64,000 nt of DNA from Neospora caninum Liverpool (lineage: Eukaryota; Apicomplexa; Conoidasida; Eucoccidiorida; Sarcocystidae). Under the pieces are notes generated by a model. That model was not told where the DNA came from. It was given only the letters and a program-made list of their open reading frames with translations, and searched no databases. This document shows, piece by piece, positions 36,700 through 48,102 of this stretch. Where the stretch lies: the NCBI RefSeq assembly GCF_000208865.1, contig NC_018396.1:5388514-5452513 (forward strand), in the 5' to 3' direction. Both the position numbers and the translations under genes were made by a program. Position 1 is the stretch's first letter. Each line of letters begins with the position of its first letter.

Positions 36700-37179
36700 A
36701 TGTGGATCGCTTGTTCGCTTGGAAGCCTCCTCGCTGTTGTCAGTGTTGCGAGGCTCTCGTTTCCCGCAAAAATGTCATACCGGAGTTCCGTCTGTTCCAC
36801 GTGGAAGAATGAATTCCCAATGCTCGACCACTGGACGATGCCCGCGTCAGCTCATGCCGCATGCGCGGTGTCAACCAACTGCCATATCTCATGGAAACAC
36901 CGAGTTGATTACGATATTTTGCTCGGCAACCAGTTCCGGTTGGAACTGATGTACAAAACGCTAGTCGTTGATCAAGACTACTCGCCACACCACCCCACTT
37001 TGCAGTTTAGGCTTTTTGACAGGCTTAACCTCTGCATTGTGCCCCATTCAAATACACTAGACACTCCGATATACTTAGGAGCAAGCAGGGGTTGCCGAAC
37101 TGCGGTAAAAAAGGAGAGCGACTGCTGTCCGCGGTGTGTCACCGTCCTCGGTACTTTCCTGGGGTATTATCGGCACTAA
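36700..37179 (+). CDS. possible secreted orphan protein
   Basis: A 159-codon frame starting ATG at 36700. It opens with a signal-peptide-like segment (MWIACSLGSLLAVVSVA, then RLSFPA) and continues with a mixed, globular-looking, Cys-containing sequence (for example HRVDYDILLGNQFRLE and TLQFRLFDRLNLCIV). Composition is unlike the low-complexity frames that chance gives elsewhere in this window. The ATG context is poor (no purine at -3, T at +4) and I recognise no family. It may equally be a chance frame or a decayed gene. Confidence 0.25.
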   Translation: MWIACSLGSLLAVVSVARLSFPAKMSYRSSVCSTWKNEFPMLDHWTMPASAHAACAVSTNCHISWKHRVDYDILLGNQFRLELMYKTLVVDQDYSPHHPTLQFRLFDRLNLCIVPHSNTLDTPIYLGASRGCRTAVKKESDCCPRCVTVLGTFLGYYRH

Positions 37180-38912
37180 TGCAACACTCTGTGATTCGAT
37201 GTTGGAGCGGTTTCGTCCGAGTAGAGTTGTGAGTCCTTCTGTCCTCGCTTATGCGCTCTACCCTTGCGCGGATCTGCAACGACTGCTTCGATTTTTCGTG
37301 TATATCCCTTTCGTAGCCCTATAGGTACACAAGCACGCGTGTCCACCACGTCATACACATACGTTTGTTTTTTTGCCATGGAAACGGATTTCAGTCAAAG
37401 GACATGCTTTCACAGCCTGAAAATAGACCTGCCCCCTCTCCAGAACCCCTCGCAGATTTAAAGAGTCTTTCTCTCTGGCTATGCGTGGCCGGCACAGACA
37501 GCGCAGATTTCACAGGCAACCACGTGTATATATAATCGGAGGAGCGCGACGCTCGCAAGCTAGCACTCGAGCACGCACAACGATGCATCGCCTAGAGTGG
37601 CACAGAAGAAAGAGTTGCCTCGGGCAAGTACGGTGTCTTGTCGGCCCTCCAGGCTCCTTTTGGAAACGGTGGCAGCCTTGCAGTTTCGAAGCTTACTGAG
37701 GGAGCGTCACCTCAGGGGTCAAAATATCCTTCCCGGACTTCCTACTTCCCCCCCCCTGTTCCCTGGTAAGTGCCCTCCTAAAATGACCGCTTTCGCGCCT
37801 CTCTGGGAAAAAACAACGCAACCAAACAAGGCCCGACCCGTCTTCCTACAAGGATGGACCATGTCTGATCGCACACCACTCTTACAGCTTTCGGTGTATC
37901 CCTTCTGACTCGAGGTCGCACAAGCTGATCAGGGGAAGGAATCCCGTCACGCGACAGGGAAAATGCTGTGTGATCACATCCACCCTGGCGCCACGGACGT
38001 CTGCACTTCGGGGGTTATATGCACCTACATACCGCTGAGACTAGTCTCACAAACACATTTATGCAAACGGGCGTCCATCCAAGTAGACAGACAAACATCC
38101 GCGTACGCGTTCACACATAGCCGTGTTGAAATTCGAGCTGCCAGAGAAATTGTGCTCTTACCGGTTTCGACGTCCGTGCAGATGCCGACGAGGCAGCCAA
38201 CATCCGAACACCCACGCCGACGTGTGGAGGGAAGGAATCCACACAGCCCCAACCTCCCCACTCCGGAAGCTAAGAAAGAAACGATACTCAAACACGGCGA
38301 ACGAGCGTTGCTTTTCCGTCTTTGTGGTTTCGACACCGGGAGTCTTCGGGTAGTGTCTCGCTAGCGTCGCCGAGAAGCAGTCTCAACCAAAGTATAGAGT
38401 GCCCGTGCTTTTCGTTTATCTTTTTTACCACTGTGCGTTCTATGTCTCTGTCGGGTTTTCCTGATATCGCCCGAGTTTCTCAGTTTTCCTCTTGTCTCAT
38501 GCAATCTGTGGTGTCCTACGTTTTTTCAACCCCTTCCTTCCGCGACAACACGCGCACGGCCCTTAATGGATTCGGAGCCGGCGGGTGCGAGAAAACGCAT
38601 CAAGAAAGTGTAAAAAAGACTGGCAAACACGTGCATGCAGAAGCATCGTGGAGCGACGCGAAGCGGCAAATACACAGAGCAAGAGTGACACAAGGGCCCC
38701 ACCGGTCGACTCCGACAGACCACGAAACACAGACACGGTTTCGTTGGCCGCGAGTCCCTTAGCTCTCCCCGCAGTATGTCCCCGCCTCGCTCAGATGGCA
38801 GAGCATCCCCCACCCGTCTCCCCGAAAAGATCGCCCTCCTTCTAGCAGCCCCGTGCCTGTGTGCTTCTTGAAAAGGCCAGTCCAGTAACAACAGTACCAC
38901 CCACCAGGCTCT

Positions 38913-41900
38913 CTACGTTTCTCTGACACCACAGAAAACATCTTCCTTTTTGGTTCGCCGTGCTGCATTGCCGCCCGAGAAGAGCCCCGAGGGCAGGCAG
39001 GTGTTGCCGCAGTCGACAACGGGCGTTTTCTCGGGGTCTGCCAAGGCGGATGCGGGGTTGAGGAAGACGGCGAGACATGTGGCGTCGTCGTCGCTGCCTT
39101 TGCGCCGCGCCGCTTTGATCAACTCTTCGGAAATGCGGCTGAGGACGTCCGCCTTGACGCCCGTCTTGAGGCGTTGATGTCCCACCGTCGCCGTGTGGCG
39201 TGCGCCTCGCGGTTGCGACTCGCCACAGCCCCCTCCCGCGCCGCGTCCGCACGCTTCAGACGAAGCGGCAGAATCGCCTGGATCTGGGCCCGGCTCGTAT
39301 ACGGCTTCTGTCTGCTCCTGCATGCGCTCTCGGAAAGCAGCGAGGAGGAGCTGCCAAAACCGCGGGACCTTCTTGAGACACGCGACGACGTCTGTCGGGC
39401 AAATGGTGTCCCAGATGCCGTCGGTTCCAAGGAGGACCAGCGTCGGCTTTCGGATCCGCACTCGACAAACCTCCGGCGTGGCGATGAGCACCCCCGCCGG
39501 CTGTGCGTCCTTCACATCAAAGTCGCCAATCGACCGCGAAGGCTCCAACACGCCCGCGACTCTGCCGGCGAAGATCGAGCCGCCTGCCTGCCGCACGCGC
39601 GCCAGCTCTTGCGGGTTGTGGCATCGATGCTCCGTGTTCAAAAACTGGAGGAGAAACGGTTTGTTCTGGTACGGGTGTCGGAGCCGCAGCTTCGGTCGCG
39701 GAGTCTTCCCCCCCGCGATACCGCGACTTCCGGACTGCCGCCGCGCCGCCGCTTCACTTCCCGCGGACGCGCACCGGGCGACAGACGCAGCTGAAGCCGA
39801 TGGCAAGGCAGAAAACGAGGCCAAGGAGGGCCGCTCCGTGTGTTCGCCTACCTGGAGGCGCGAGCCGATGGAGACTGAGGGCGACCGCGCAGCGAAAGGC
39901 GGGCTAGCACCCTCACCGGCTGACGAACGGGAAGAAGAGACAGACACAGTGTCCTCGGCCGCCGCGACGAAACCTTCCTCGCTTTCCCCGGACGCAGCGG
40001 CGAAAGAACCACACGGCGGCGTCTCCGTGGGAATGTCCCCGTCAAACTCTTCGACGGGATCCGCGGGCTCGGGAGACAACGCATGCGCAGCAGCACGCGC
40101 TTCGCTCGACGGTAAAGTAGCAACCGCGGAAGAAGCGGATTGGCGGGGCGAGGTCTGATGTGCGAACGTGTCGCGACAAGCCATCCGCGTGGGGCCTGTT
40201 CTGAGACTCGAGGGATCCTCGCGGCCGTCCGTGTCGCTCGTTCCAACTCTGGGCTCGGCTTCCCGCCAAGGAGAGGCGCGAGCGGACTGCGGGCCGCGAG
40301 GCTCCTCTCCTGCAGCACCGCACGCTTCCCCTCGATCCGGTAACGAAGCACTTCCTTCTGCTCCCCTTTTTTCCGCCCGTTTCTGCTCCCGCCTCATCTC
40401 TTCGTCCTCCTCCGGACGACCTTCTCTGTCTCGCCTCGCCTCGCGCATATCGGCCTTCGGCGCCTTTTCCCTCTCTCTGTTCCTTGCCCGGGACGCCTCT
40501 GCTTCCCCTTCGGAGGAGGACACTTGAATTCTCAACAAGTCCCCGGGGTCGCGAACGTCGAGGACGTCGTCGGACGAGGCGGAGCTTCCAAAGAGAAGAG
40601 TGTCTCGATACATGCGCGCGCCTGCGTCGATGTCGATGGTCAACAGAGCCACACGACAGTCGCCGACGCTCTGAGAAATCAACTCATTTCCGCGGACGAG
40701 AACGGAGAGGACGCATGCGCCGCTGGTGCACGCCTGACCGGTCTTCGCGGCGAGCCGGGCGCACTGCCACCTGAAAAAAAACAGAGGGAAAAGGAGACGT
40801 CGAGGAACCAGAAAACGCGAGTTTGTGCAAAAAAGCCCCAACACGCGATGGGTACGAGACAAGGCTGGCGCCACGTGAACGGGGTCCGTCTGCTTCGCTT
40901 CGTGGCGTGACGCATGCGAAGGAAACTCCCGCGGAGGCGCGCACACCGGAAGAACTCGAGGTGAGCCTTTCCTTCGAAAAACGACAGGGAGAGAGGTAGA
41001 GAGGTGCGGCAAGAACCCCTGGTCAGGTGACTCCCGGGAATGCCGCGGTCCCAAGAAGCGTCGTTCCCTTCGTTAAACCAATACGTTCAATACCAAAACC
41101 AGCAGTCCAACTCGTAGCATATACTCCCCAGAAAAAGGCAGTTTGGAAACACCTAGGCACCCCATTTCCGCGCGAGAGACCGCGAGAGATTGGGAAACCA
41201 AACCCTAAACCCACACACATAGAGAAGGCTGCAAGAAGGCCCCTCAACTCCCTGGCAAACACGACGCCTACCCTGGTGCAGGGCGGGCGCCTCCTCAATG
41301 TCAACGTTTTTCTCACGAAAAAAAAACCTTTTTTTTTTAAAGAAACTCGAGTATTTGTCTCCGCCCGTTCGTCCACGGCCGTTTCACTGGTGACGCGCAC
41401 CTCGACACAGAGCAGCACGCGAGAGGTGGTGCCTTCAAACACCGCCAAAAATCCACCCTGGACTCAACCCCAGGGCAAACAGGACGCGGGCGTACCTGAA
41501 ACGCTCGTCGAGTTCGTGAAAGACGTCTTTGAAAACGTCGTTCGGCTCGTCGTTCTTTTGGCTCTGACCCCAGTCGAACCCATCGTTCTTCGGCTTCGCG
41601 TTGGCGTGACTCCCCATGCGGCCCGAACCTCCAGTCTGCCCCGCACGTGTCAGGGCTGTCGCCGTCTCGGCCTCCAGGCCCTCTCTTCCTGCCTGCAAAC
41701 ACAGCAGCCTTGGCAGCTCGAGGGCGGCGTACACCGCAGCGCTGGGTCCGTCGTGCCCGTCGCAAATGGTGAAGAGAAAGGTCGGGGCGTTTCGGAGTGT
41801 GAGCGCGTCGCGGTGTCTCTCCTCGCGGTGCGGCGAGCCGCCGCGCGTCGGCGGCGGCGTCGGCGGGGTGCTCTGCAGACTGCCTGCTGTCTGTGTCTCT

Positions 41901-44059
41901 TGGTCTCTACGAGAGCCTCCCGAACAGCCTGCAGCGCGGCCCTCGGCCTCGCTGTCACACCAAGAGGCGCTGGAAGGCGGGAGACTCAGCCCGGTCTCCG
42001 CAGCGGCCTTGTCGCGGTGCGCGCCCGCGAAAAAAGGACCCGAGTCTGCCGGCTCCGTCTGCGGGCCGTCTCCCGTCGCGTGCGCGCTCTCTGGGCTCGT
42101 CTCCAGCGTCTCGCGCTCTCCACTGGACTTCAGTTTCCGGAAGAAAGAGCTCCGTTGCTTCAGGCGGTCCTTCGCTGTCTCTTTCTTCCGCTTCGAGGTT
42201 TTCTCGAGCTGCGCGAGAGACGAGAGCGAGGAGGCGAGGCGCACAGGCTGCGAGGAAACGCCTGCTTCGCTTCCTTGCGGAGTGTCTTGGACCGGCACGT
42301 GCGAGGTGTACCCCCAGCCCTGGACCTTCTTCTTGCCTTTGTCATGCCAGAGCCCCGACTCGAGCAAGGCCGGGCGGTGACACGAACGCGTCTTCTTCGC
42401 GCTAACAAATGGCATCTCCATGAGCAAGTCCCCTGCACGCTTCGATGGAAGCTTCTGAGGCAGCACGCGCCCCTGAGGAGTGATGAAGCACGGAAAGGCA
42501 ACCGCCGCGTCGAAGCTCGCCATCCCGCCGACCAATTCGCCCTCGTCTTTACACTCGGAAGAAGAACGGACGAGGTTGGGTTTCGCAGACGGAGTCGCCT
42601 TCCGTGTGGCCGACGGCGACAGCAGCCCGTCCCACCCCGAGCCACCCTCTCGAGCCTGCCTCTGAGCCTGGCCGTGCCGCAGGCGCCTCTCCTCTTCCGC
42701 CTTGTACGCCTGGGACACACTCGCGACCTGAAGCAGCGCAAGTTCTTCATCCTCGGAGTCGCTCGGAAGCCCTGCGGGGCCCGACTCGCCTCGCCGGCTG
42801 TCGGCGGCACCCACGCCCTCGGACAGACTCTGCGTCGCGAGAAGCGCCTCGGGCTCCTCCCCGCGCTCAGCGCGGGAGGCTCTCGCACTGCCTCCGCGGA
42901 GGCGCATGCGCAGCGAATGCAAACGCTTCAGGCCTGGACCGCCGCTGCGTCTCCCGCCCTCGTCCAGCTCTCCAGAATCCGCAGAAGGCCCTCCAGCGGA
43001 AGCGCACGATGACGCATTCGTCGAGGACACCGATGAAGGCATGGACGTTTCTTCGCGTGGCTTGCCTCTCGCCCCGAGACTTGCCTGCTTGCGCTCCTCG
43101 TCTTCCAACTCCCGCTTCGACGCCACGCCTTCTGCCTGCGCGCACAGACTCGCCCGCCGTTCTCCCCCGCCGCGAGTGCGCCGCCCAGCCGCGGCTGCGT
43201 CGGCCGGCTCGGAGTTCGAGGACTGCTGGGAGAAGGAAGACGGCGAGGAGGAAAACGAAGACACAGACAAGAGCGTGTCCTCCGGCACGCCTCCCCAGTA
43301 GGCGATGCTCACGCGGTCCTCGTTGTCGTGGAAAAGGCCCTTGCGCGTCGCACTCCCGTAGACAACCTCCAGACACGGCGCGGCAAAGACGATGCGCCCA
43401 GAGGAGTCGTCGTCGCACGGCGCGTTTTCTCTGGCCGATCTCGACCTCGCTGGGTCCCGCCTTTCCTCGCCGCTGGCATCTCTCCGCGTCCGAGGCGACG
43501 CTGGCACGCGCTTCTGCGAATCGCAAGGCACGCAAAGTGGCGCGGGACGAGGCGCGGCCGGGCCTTCCTGGTCCGCGAGACCGGGAGTCGCGTGGGAAAC
43601 TGCATGCAAAGCACGTGGAACAGGCGGAAGATCTGGATACGCAAACGGGATCCGGTCGAAGCGTCCTGACGCACTTTCAAGTCGAGACGACGCAAAGTAC
43701 GCCTTGTTCACTGCCACCAGATCTCGCGTCTCCGACTCCAAACTCGACACATCCTTCCGCATGTCCACACTATGCGCCGGCAAATTCGCCAAGTCGCTGG
43801 CCCCCGGCGCATGCGCAAACAACGAAGCTGAAGTAGCCGCGACACACGCCGAAGAAGAGAGCGGCGAGGAGGAAGAGCGGGGCGAGGAGGAAGAGGACGG
43901 CGAGGAGGAAGAGGGGGGTGAGGAGGAAGAGGGCCGCGAGGAGGACGATGGAGACGAGGAGGAAGTGGATGACGAGGACGTAGCAAAGGGAGAAGAGACG
44001 GCAGGAAACAGAGAAGAGGTTGCTGGCGGCTCTCCGCCGCACGACGCCTCAGCCGTCAT
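38913..44059 (-). CDS. PP2C-type (PPM) protein phosphatase with large insertions
   Basis: Two exons on the minus strand: 44059-41496 and 40770-38913, about 1,473 residues, joined in phase 2 by a GT-AG intron. PP2C enzymes are Mn/Mg-dependent Ser/Thr phosphatases. The family motifs appear in order but far apart: GSATRKGLFHDNEDRVSI (about 230-250, the RxxxED motif), FTICDGHDG (about 763-771, metal-binding Asp-Gly), ACVLSVLVRGNELISQSVGDCRVAL (about 870-895), EHRCHNPQELARVRQAGGSI and RVAGVLEPSRSIGD (about 1230-1270), LLGTDGIWD (about 1300) and SDDDATCLAVFL (about 1412). All acidic metal ligands I would expect are present, so activity is plausible. About 500 and 340 residues of low-complexity sequence are inserted between motifs, far beyond the usual 260-300-residue domain. 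The N terminus is a Ser/Pro-rich run. No signal peptide or membrane segment is visible. The start at 44059 is the first ATG of the open frame. Confidence 0.92.
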
Positions 44060-44243
44060 GGCGGTCTACGAAGCATGAGACATGCAGAGCGCGAGAACGC
44101 TAAGGGCCGAAGCGAAAAAAAACAACTGGAGGGGAAATGTCCACAACGAGAATCGATACAAAGACAGGGGAACAAAGACGATGACGTGAAGCAAGAAGAG
44201 GCATACGCCCCACGCAGGCAAGCAGTTCTCGGTACACCGATGC

Positions 44244-44774
44244 ATGGGCCGACAGAAAAGATACAGGGGAGAACCTTTAGACCCTGTCTTGGGTTCAGAA
44301 GAGACGGGCAAAGGGCTGACCCTCTCAAAGGAAAATTTGGAAAGTGAAGACGGCCCGAACCAAGAAACCACGAAACTCCCGCTCGCAACCAACAAGCCGA
44401 GCTTTCCGCTGTCTCATCTCCTCACAGACGCACACAAAGACACCGCGGCCATCCTTTGGGAACTGGCAAGTCCATGGCCGCATGCGTCGGCCTTTTTTTT
44501 CCAGACTCAAACGCACGGTGTAGAGGCGGAGGGAATGAGACTCTCCTCGTCGGGGTACGCGCTGAGAATCTCCGACAGGAACGCAGCCGAAGACGACCGG
44601 ACAGACGAAGACGAACGAGACGGATCGGAAGACGAAGATGAAGACGCAGGCGATGAAGGAACGGATGACGAGGCAGGAGACGAATGGCCGGGCGCAGAGG
44701 CAGGGGAAGATGAACGCGCACACGGGGAAAGCTTCGAAGCGGCGATGTCACACGTGTGTCTTTCAACACTTTGA
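44244..44774 (+). CDS. possible acidic protein, unrecognised
   Basis: A 176-codon frame starting ATG, with a C-terminal half very rich in Asp and Glu (DEDERDGSEDEDEDAGDEG). It lies 185 bases upstream of and divergent from the PP2C start. Low-complexity trinucleotide composition on GC-rich DNA can keep frames open by chance, and the opposite strand is also open, so this may simply be PP2C promoter or leader sequence. Confidence 0.15.
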   Translation: MGRQKRYRGEPLDPVLGSEETGKGLTLSKENLESEDGPNQETTKLPLATNKPSFPLSHLLTDAHKDTAAILWELASPWPHASAFFFQTQTHGVEAEGMRLSSSGYALRISDRNAAEDDRTDEDERDGSEDEDEDAGDEGTDDEAGDEWPGAEAGEDERAHGESFEAAMSHVCLSTL

Positions 44775-45579
44775 CCAGCGAGATGACACGGGAAAGTGGG
44801 AGAATGCTTGGCCTTGCGATGCAGTTGATCGGGCCCGTTGTCACGTCGTGCGTCACGATGACAGTTCCGCTTTGGCGGCGAAAGGGTTTGCTCCTTCGGT
44901 CTCCCGTTGGGACCGCCTTGAGTGGAAGAGAGAGCGGGGAACGGAGAAGCTGAGAAAGAACGAGGCGCTCCTCCGCGTGGAAGAGGAAGGAGAGGCCCGA
45001 CAGAAGACGGAGAGACGACCGAGGAACGAGGTGGCCGAGAAGGCGATACGCTGTTTGCGTTCTGCTCGTCTGCTGTTCGCGGTCTCTTCTTGACGACGAG
45101 GCCTACCGAAAATTCCGTCTGAAGAAAGAAACCAAGAGAATATTCGCATCAAGTTGCATGCATTTCCCCCCAAGGCGCATGCGCTCGAAGGGACACAGCA
45201 CGCACGCCACTCGAACATGGCGGCTCCTTACACCGACAGCGGTTGCCAGAGTCCCTTTAGGAAAGGCTGAACGCCTTTCAAGTCCACCACCGCTGGTCAG
45301 TTCTCGTCCACGCATGAAACCTCCTCGAGCTGTCGTGGTTGGTAGCGAAGTGGCAGATCTCCGCATCGCTTGACATGCCTACGTAGATGCCCACATGCGG
45401 TATCTCGTGAAATGCGCGTGCCCGCGTTTGCCTCCTCCCCACGCAGACGGTCCAACCATACACCTTTTTTCAGACAGCTCACAGCTGCTCGGCGTCTCCA
45501 ACCACGCAGCAGCACACGCATGTCCGCACCTGCCACACACTGGAAACCTGTTTGACCCTCCAATATAACACATCCTGAC

Positions 45580-45864
45580 CTTAAATTTCTCTTTCCGGTC
45601 TTCCTCCTTGGCCTTCTCTTTCATCAACTGCAGTGTCGTCAGTCGCTTCACCAGAGGTTCCGGCGGCTGAAGGAGCAGAACGCAAACATCCGCCGACTGT
45701 GGACGCGCACGCGCATGCCACACTGTACATATTCGCGTCAAACTCGCAAAGGTAGCCATATGGGTTGATACACATATACATTCAACGGTGTGCACGCAAA
45801 CGGAAAATCGGAACAATATAAATATATATATATATATATATATATGCATGTGTATATAGACATG

Positions 45865-45898
<34 letters not shown>

Positions 45899-48102
45899 AG
45901 TATATATATGTATATACATGTACACACAGGTAATATATGTATATACATATATATGTGTATGTATGTATGTATGTATGTATGTATGTATGTATGTATGTAT
46001 GTATGTATGTACGTATGGATGTATGCATGTATTTATGTATGTATGTATGTATGTATGTATGTATGTATGCGTATGTATAAATATAGGCATATTCACACAG
46101 AGAGGGGTGGACGGGAAATTGGCGCGAGGAGACAATCGCCCGGCCATTTCGGAGGTAAGGCACTGTCCTAAGAGACCGGCTGTGGAAGCCGTTCGTTGCC
46201 AACTGAGTACACCCGCCCCACGAGAGCCCCACTTTCTCGTCGTCGCGTTCTGCCTACCTCGAACCTCCATCCCACGCCACGCGGAAAGATGCGCATCAGC
46301 CCGTTGTTAAAACACTGGTCTTTCCAGACCACCTGTGAGAAACTCACCGGTTGCTGCTGTCGGCTGAGGGTAAATTCAGCGAGTTCTCGTCGATGGCGTT
46401 CGTACGCCCTGAACCGCAGCACACCCAACAACGGACGCACGGCGAAAAAAGGAAAACCAAAGATACACCACACACAGACGAACGGAAACCCCTGCGCATG
46501 CGAACCACGCGCAGGAGACGAAAAGAGGTCTCTGCACAGCGCCGGAGTTGCTGGCAGGTTTTCATCGGAGATGTGGACGCAGGCGCAAAGCAGACCACTA
46601 GACGAAAAACAACGACGAGACAGAGGACGCAGAAAAGATCACACAACACCAGGGATCGCACGACCACAGAGCTGCTCGCGCACACGTTGAACACGTGTCA
46701 CCGTCAAAGATCCAAAACACTCCCACGTGTGCATCGGCTGTTGTCCTCTCAGTCCCGGCTCTCGCGGCGACTCTCAGGCAAAAACTTGACGGCAGACCGC
46801 AGGTAACCCTTACTGACCCCCTCCGAATCAGAGACACTGCGTAAATCGCCGCCCAGGAAGGACAGGAGTGATGCTGGCAGCTCCTGCGGCGCATGCGTTG
46901 GATGCATGCGTATAGGGAGAGCGGATGCTCACGCATTGCTTGAGACAGTCGCAGTGGGGCCTTGGCACGAAAAAGACACCCAGCAACACGCCTGCTGCGG
47001 CGATCACCACGACAGCCACAGCTCTCGCGTCGCCGTGACCGCGGGGCTTTCCGCCGGCACACATCCCCAACGAGAGGGAGGTGGATTTGCATTCGAAAAG
47101 GGTTGGCGAGAGAGAGGAGCGCCAACCGGCGAGCTCTCATTCGCAGGGAAAATATAAGACGGATCCTCCGGTGATGCTTGCGGCCACACACGACGAGGCG
47201 CCAGTATACCACGTCGAGCTTGGCAGGAGCAGCCGACTCGTCGGGTTTTCTAGCATCATGGAATGGCGAAAACGGGCGGAGCATCCCCCCTCAGTGTACA
47301 GGCCGTTCTCCACGGGATAGACAGCGCTATTGCAAGGAGCCTTTGCGCGAAACGCGTCACGAAAAAGTCTGCCTTCCGAGGCTGACGACCAGAAAACCGG
47401 AGAAGCCACGCATTATGGCCACGGTGTATGGACACACGCCCTCCCTTCGAACGCCCGTCACTTGAAGCCAACCCACGCAAGCACCGAACGGAGCCGCAAC
47501 CGCGTCGCTTCGTGTGGACTGTAGATCGGCAGAATAGCCTGTAGATCGGCAGACCGGCCGGGGTTCTCCGCATTTACACAATTCGGGTCTTACGGCACAC
47601 ATTTGCATGCACGAAAACGTGATCGCGATTGACACTGAGCCTCTTTTCGGCGCAGGATGCCAACAAAAAATCCGCCGAGGAAACCTACCTTCTTGCTCGA
47701 CTCGGCGGGGCGAACAGCCGAGGGCGGCCACTGCGTTGGGACATAGCCTTCGGGAAGACGCGACCGGGTTTCTGCCGAACGAGGTGAGCGTTCGCCCTCG
47801 CTCGTCTGTCCAAACACTCGCCTTTTCGAGTTCCTTTTGAAATCGTGCTCGTCCGTTGGTCGCGCAGTACTCGAGAATTTGTGAAAGACTCTACGGGGAA
47901 AAAAGTGGCCGAGGGGGTTTTGGAGATCCTCGTAGAGAAAGGCACAAGCGACGATGGGCGTAGACGTCGCTATCTGGGGCTGTTTAGAACGCGCTTTTTT
48001 TCCACTAGGAGCATGTTTTGGCGGCAAGAATCGTAGAGGATGGGCGACGGGTGGAAAACACGTCAAGGGTGGAAAGACAAGACGGCAAGACACCGCGGCC
48101 AA
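45580..48102 (-). CDS. possible multi-exon gene, membrane-segment protein, unresolved
   Basis: Several minus-strand fragments read like protein and have usable splice sites, but I could not assemble them with certainty. Candidates: an exon ending at about 47692 before GTAGGT; a segment 47147-46933 containing a membrane helix ([18 protein letters not shown]) and ending at GTGAGC; 46883 onward ([22 protein letters not shown]); 46408-46258 ([17 protein letters not shown], then [19 protein letters not shown]) ending at GTAGGC; and 45666-45580 ([19 protein letters not shown]), in phase with the previous one. The last two join cleanly in phase 0; links further upstream need weak donors or a 49-base intron. 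A small mitochondrial or membrane protein would fit, but no family is recognised and the 3' end is not found. Confidence 0.3.
45815..46082. repeat. compound TA / GTAT microsatellite
   Basis: About 270 bases: interrupted TA tracts (45820-45960), then nearly pure GTAT/ATGT repeats (45951-46076). The longest simple-sequence tract of the window, and a likely site of length polymorphism or mis-assembly. It falls between two candidate minus-strand exons. Confidence 0.95.
47519..47553. repeat. 15-bp direct repeat, 20-bp period
   Basis: CTGTAGATCGGCAGA occurs at 47519-47533 and again at 47539-47553. Two copies only; no known element recognised. Confidence 0.9.

Larger units (their letters stand above)
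32363..38912. other. region between LRR 5' end and PP2C 3' end
   Basis: Upstream promoter and leader of the minus-strand LRR gene (nearest 32363) and 3' UTR of the PP2C gene (nearest 38912). From 32363 to about 34500 it is purine-rich on the plus strand. From about 35900 to 37400 it becomes visibly AT-richer and contains two consecutive plus-strand ORFs of unknown origin (listed separately). One TGCATGC lies at 38632-38638. Nothing else is recognised. Confidence 0.45.

Noticed and set aside
41027..43012. 661-codon plus-strand frame
   Set aside because: Antisense to PP2C exon 1, which carries the DGHDG motif on the minus strand; no conserved sequence in the plus frame.
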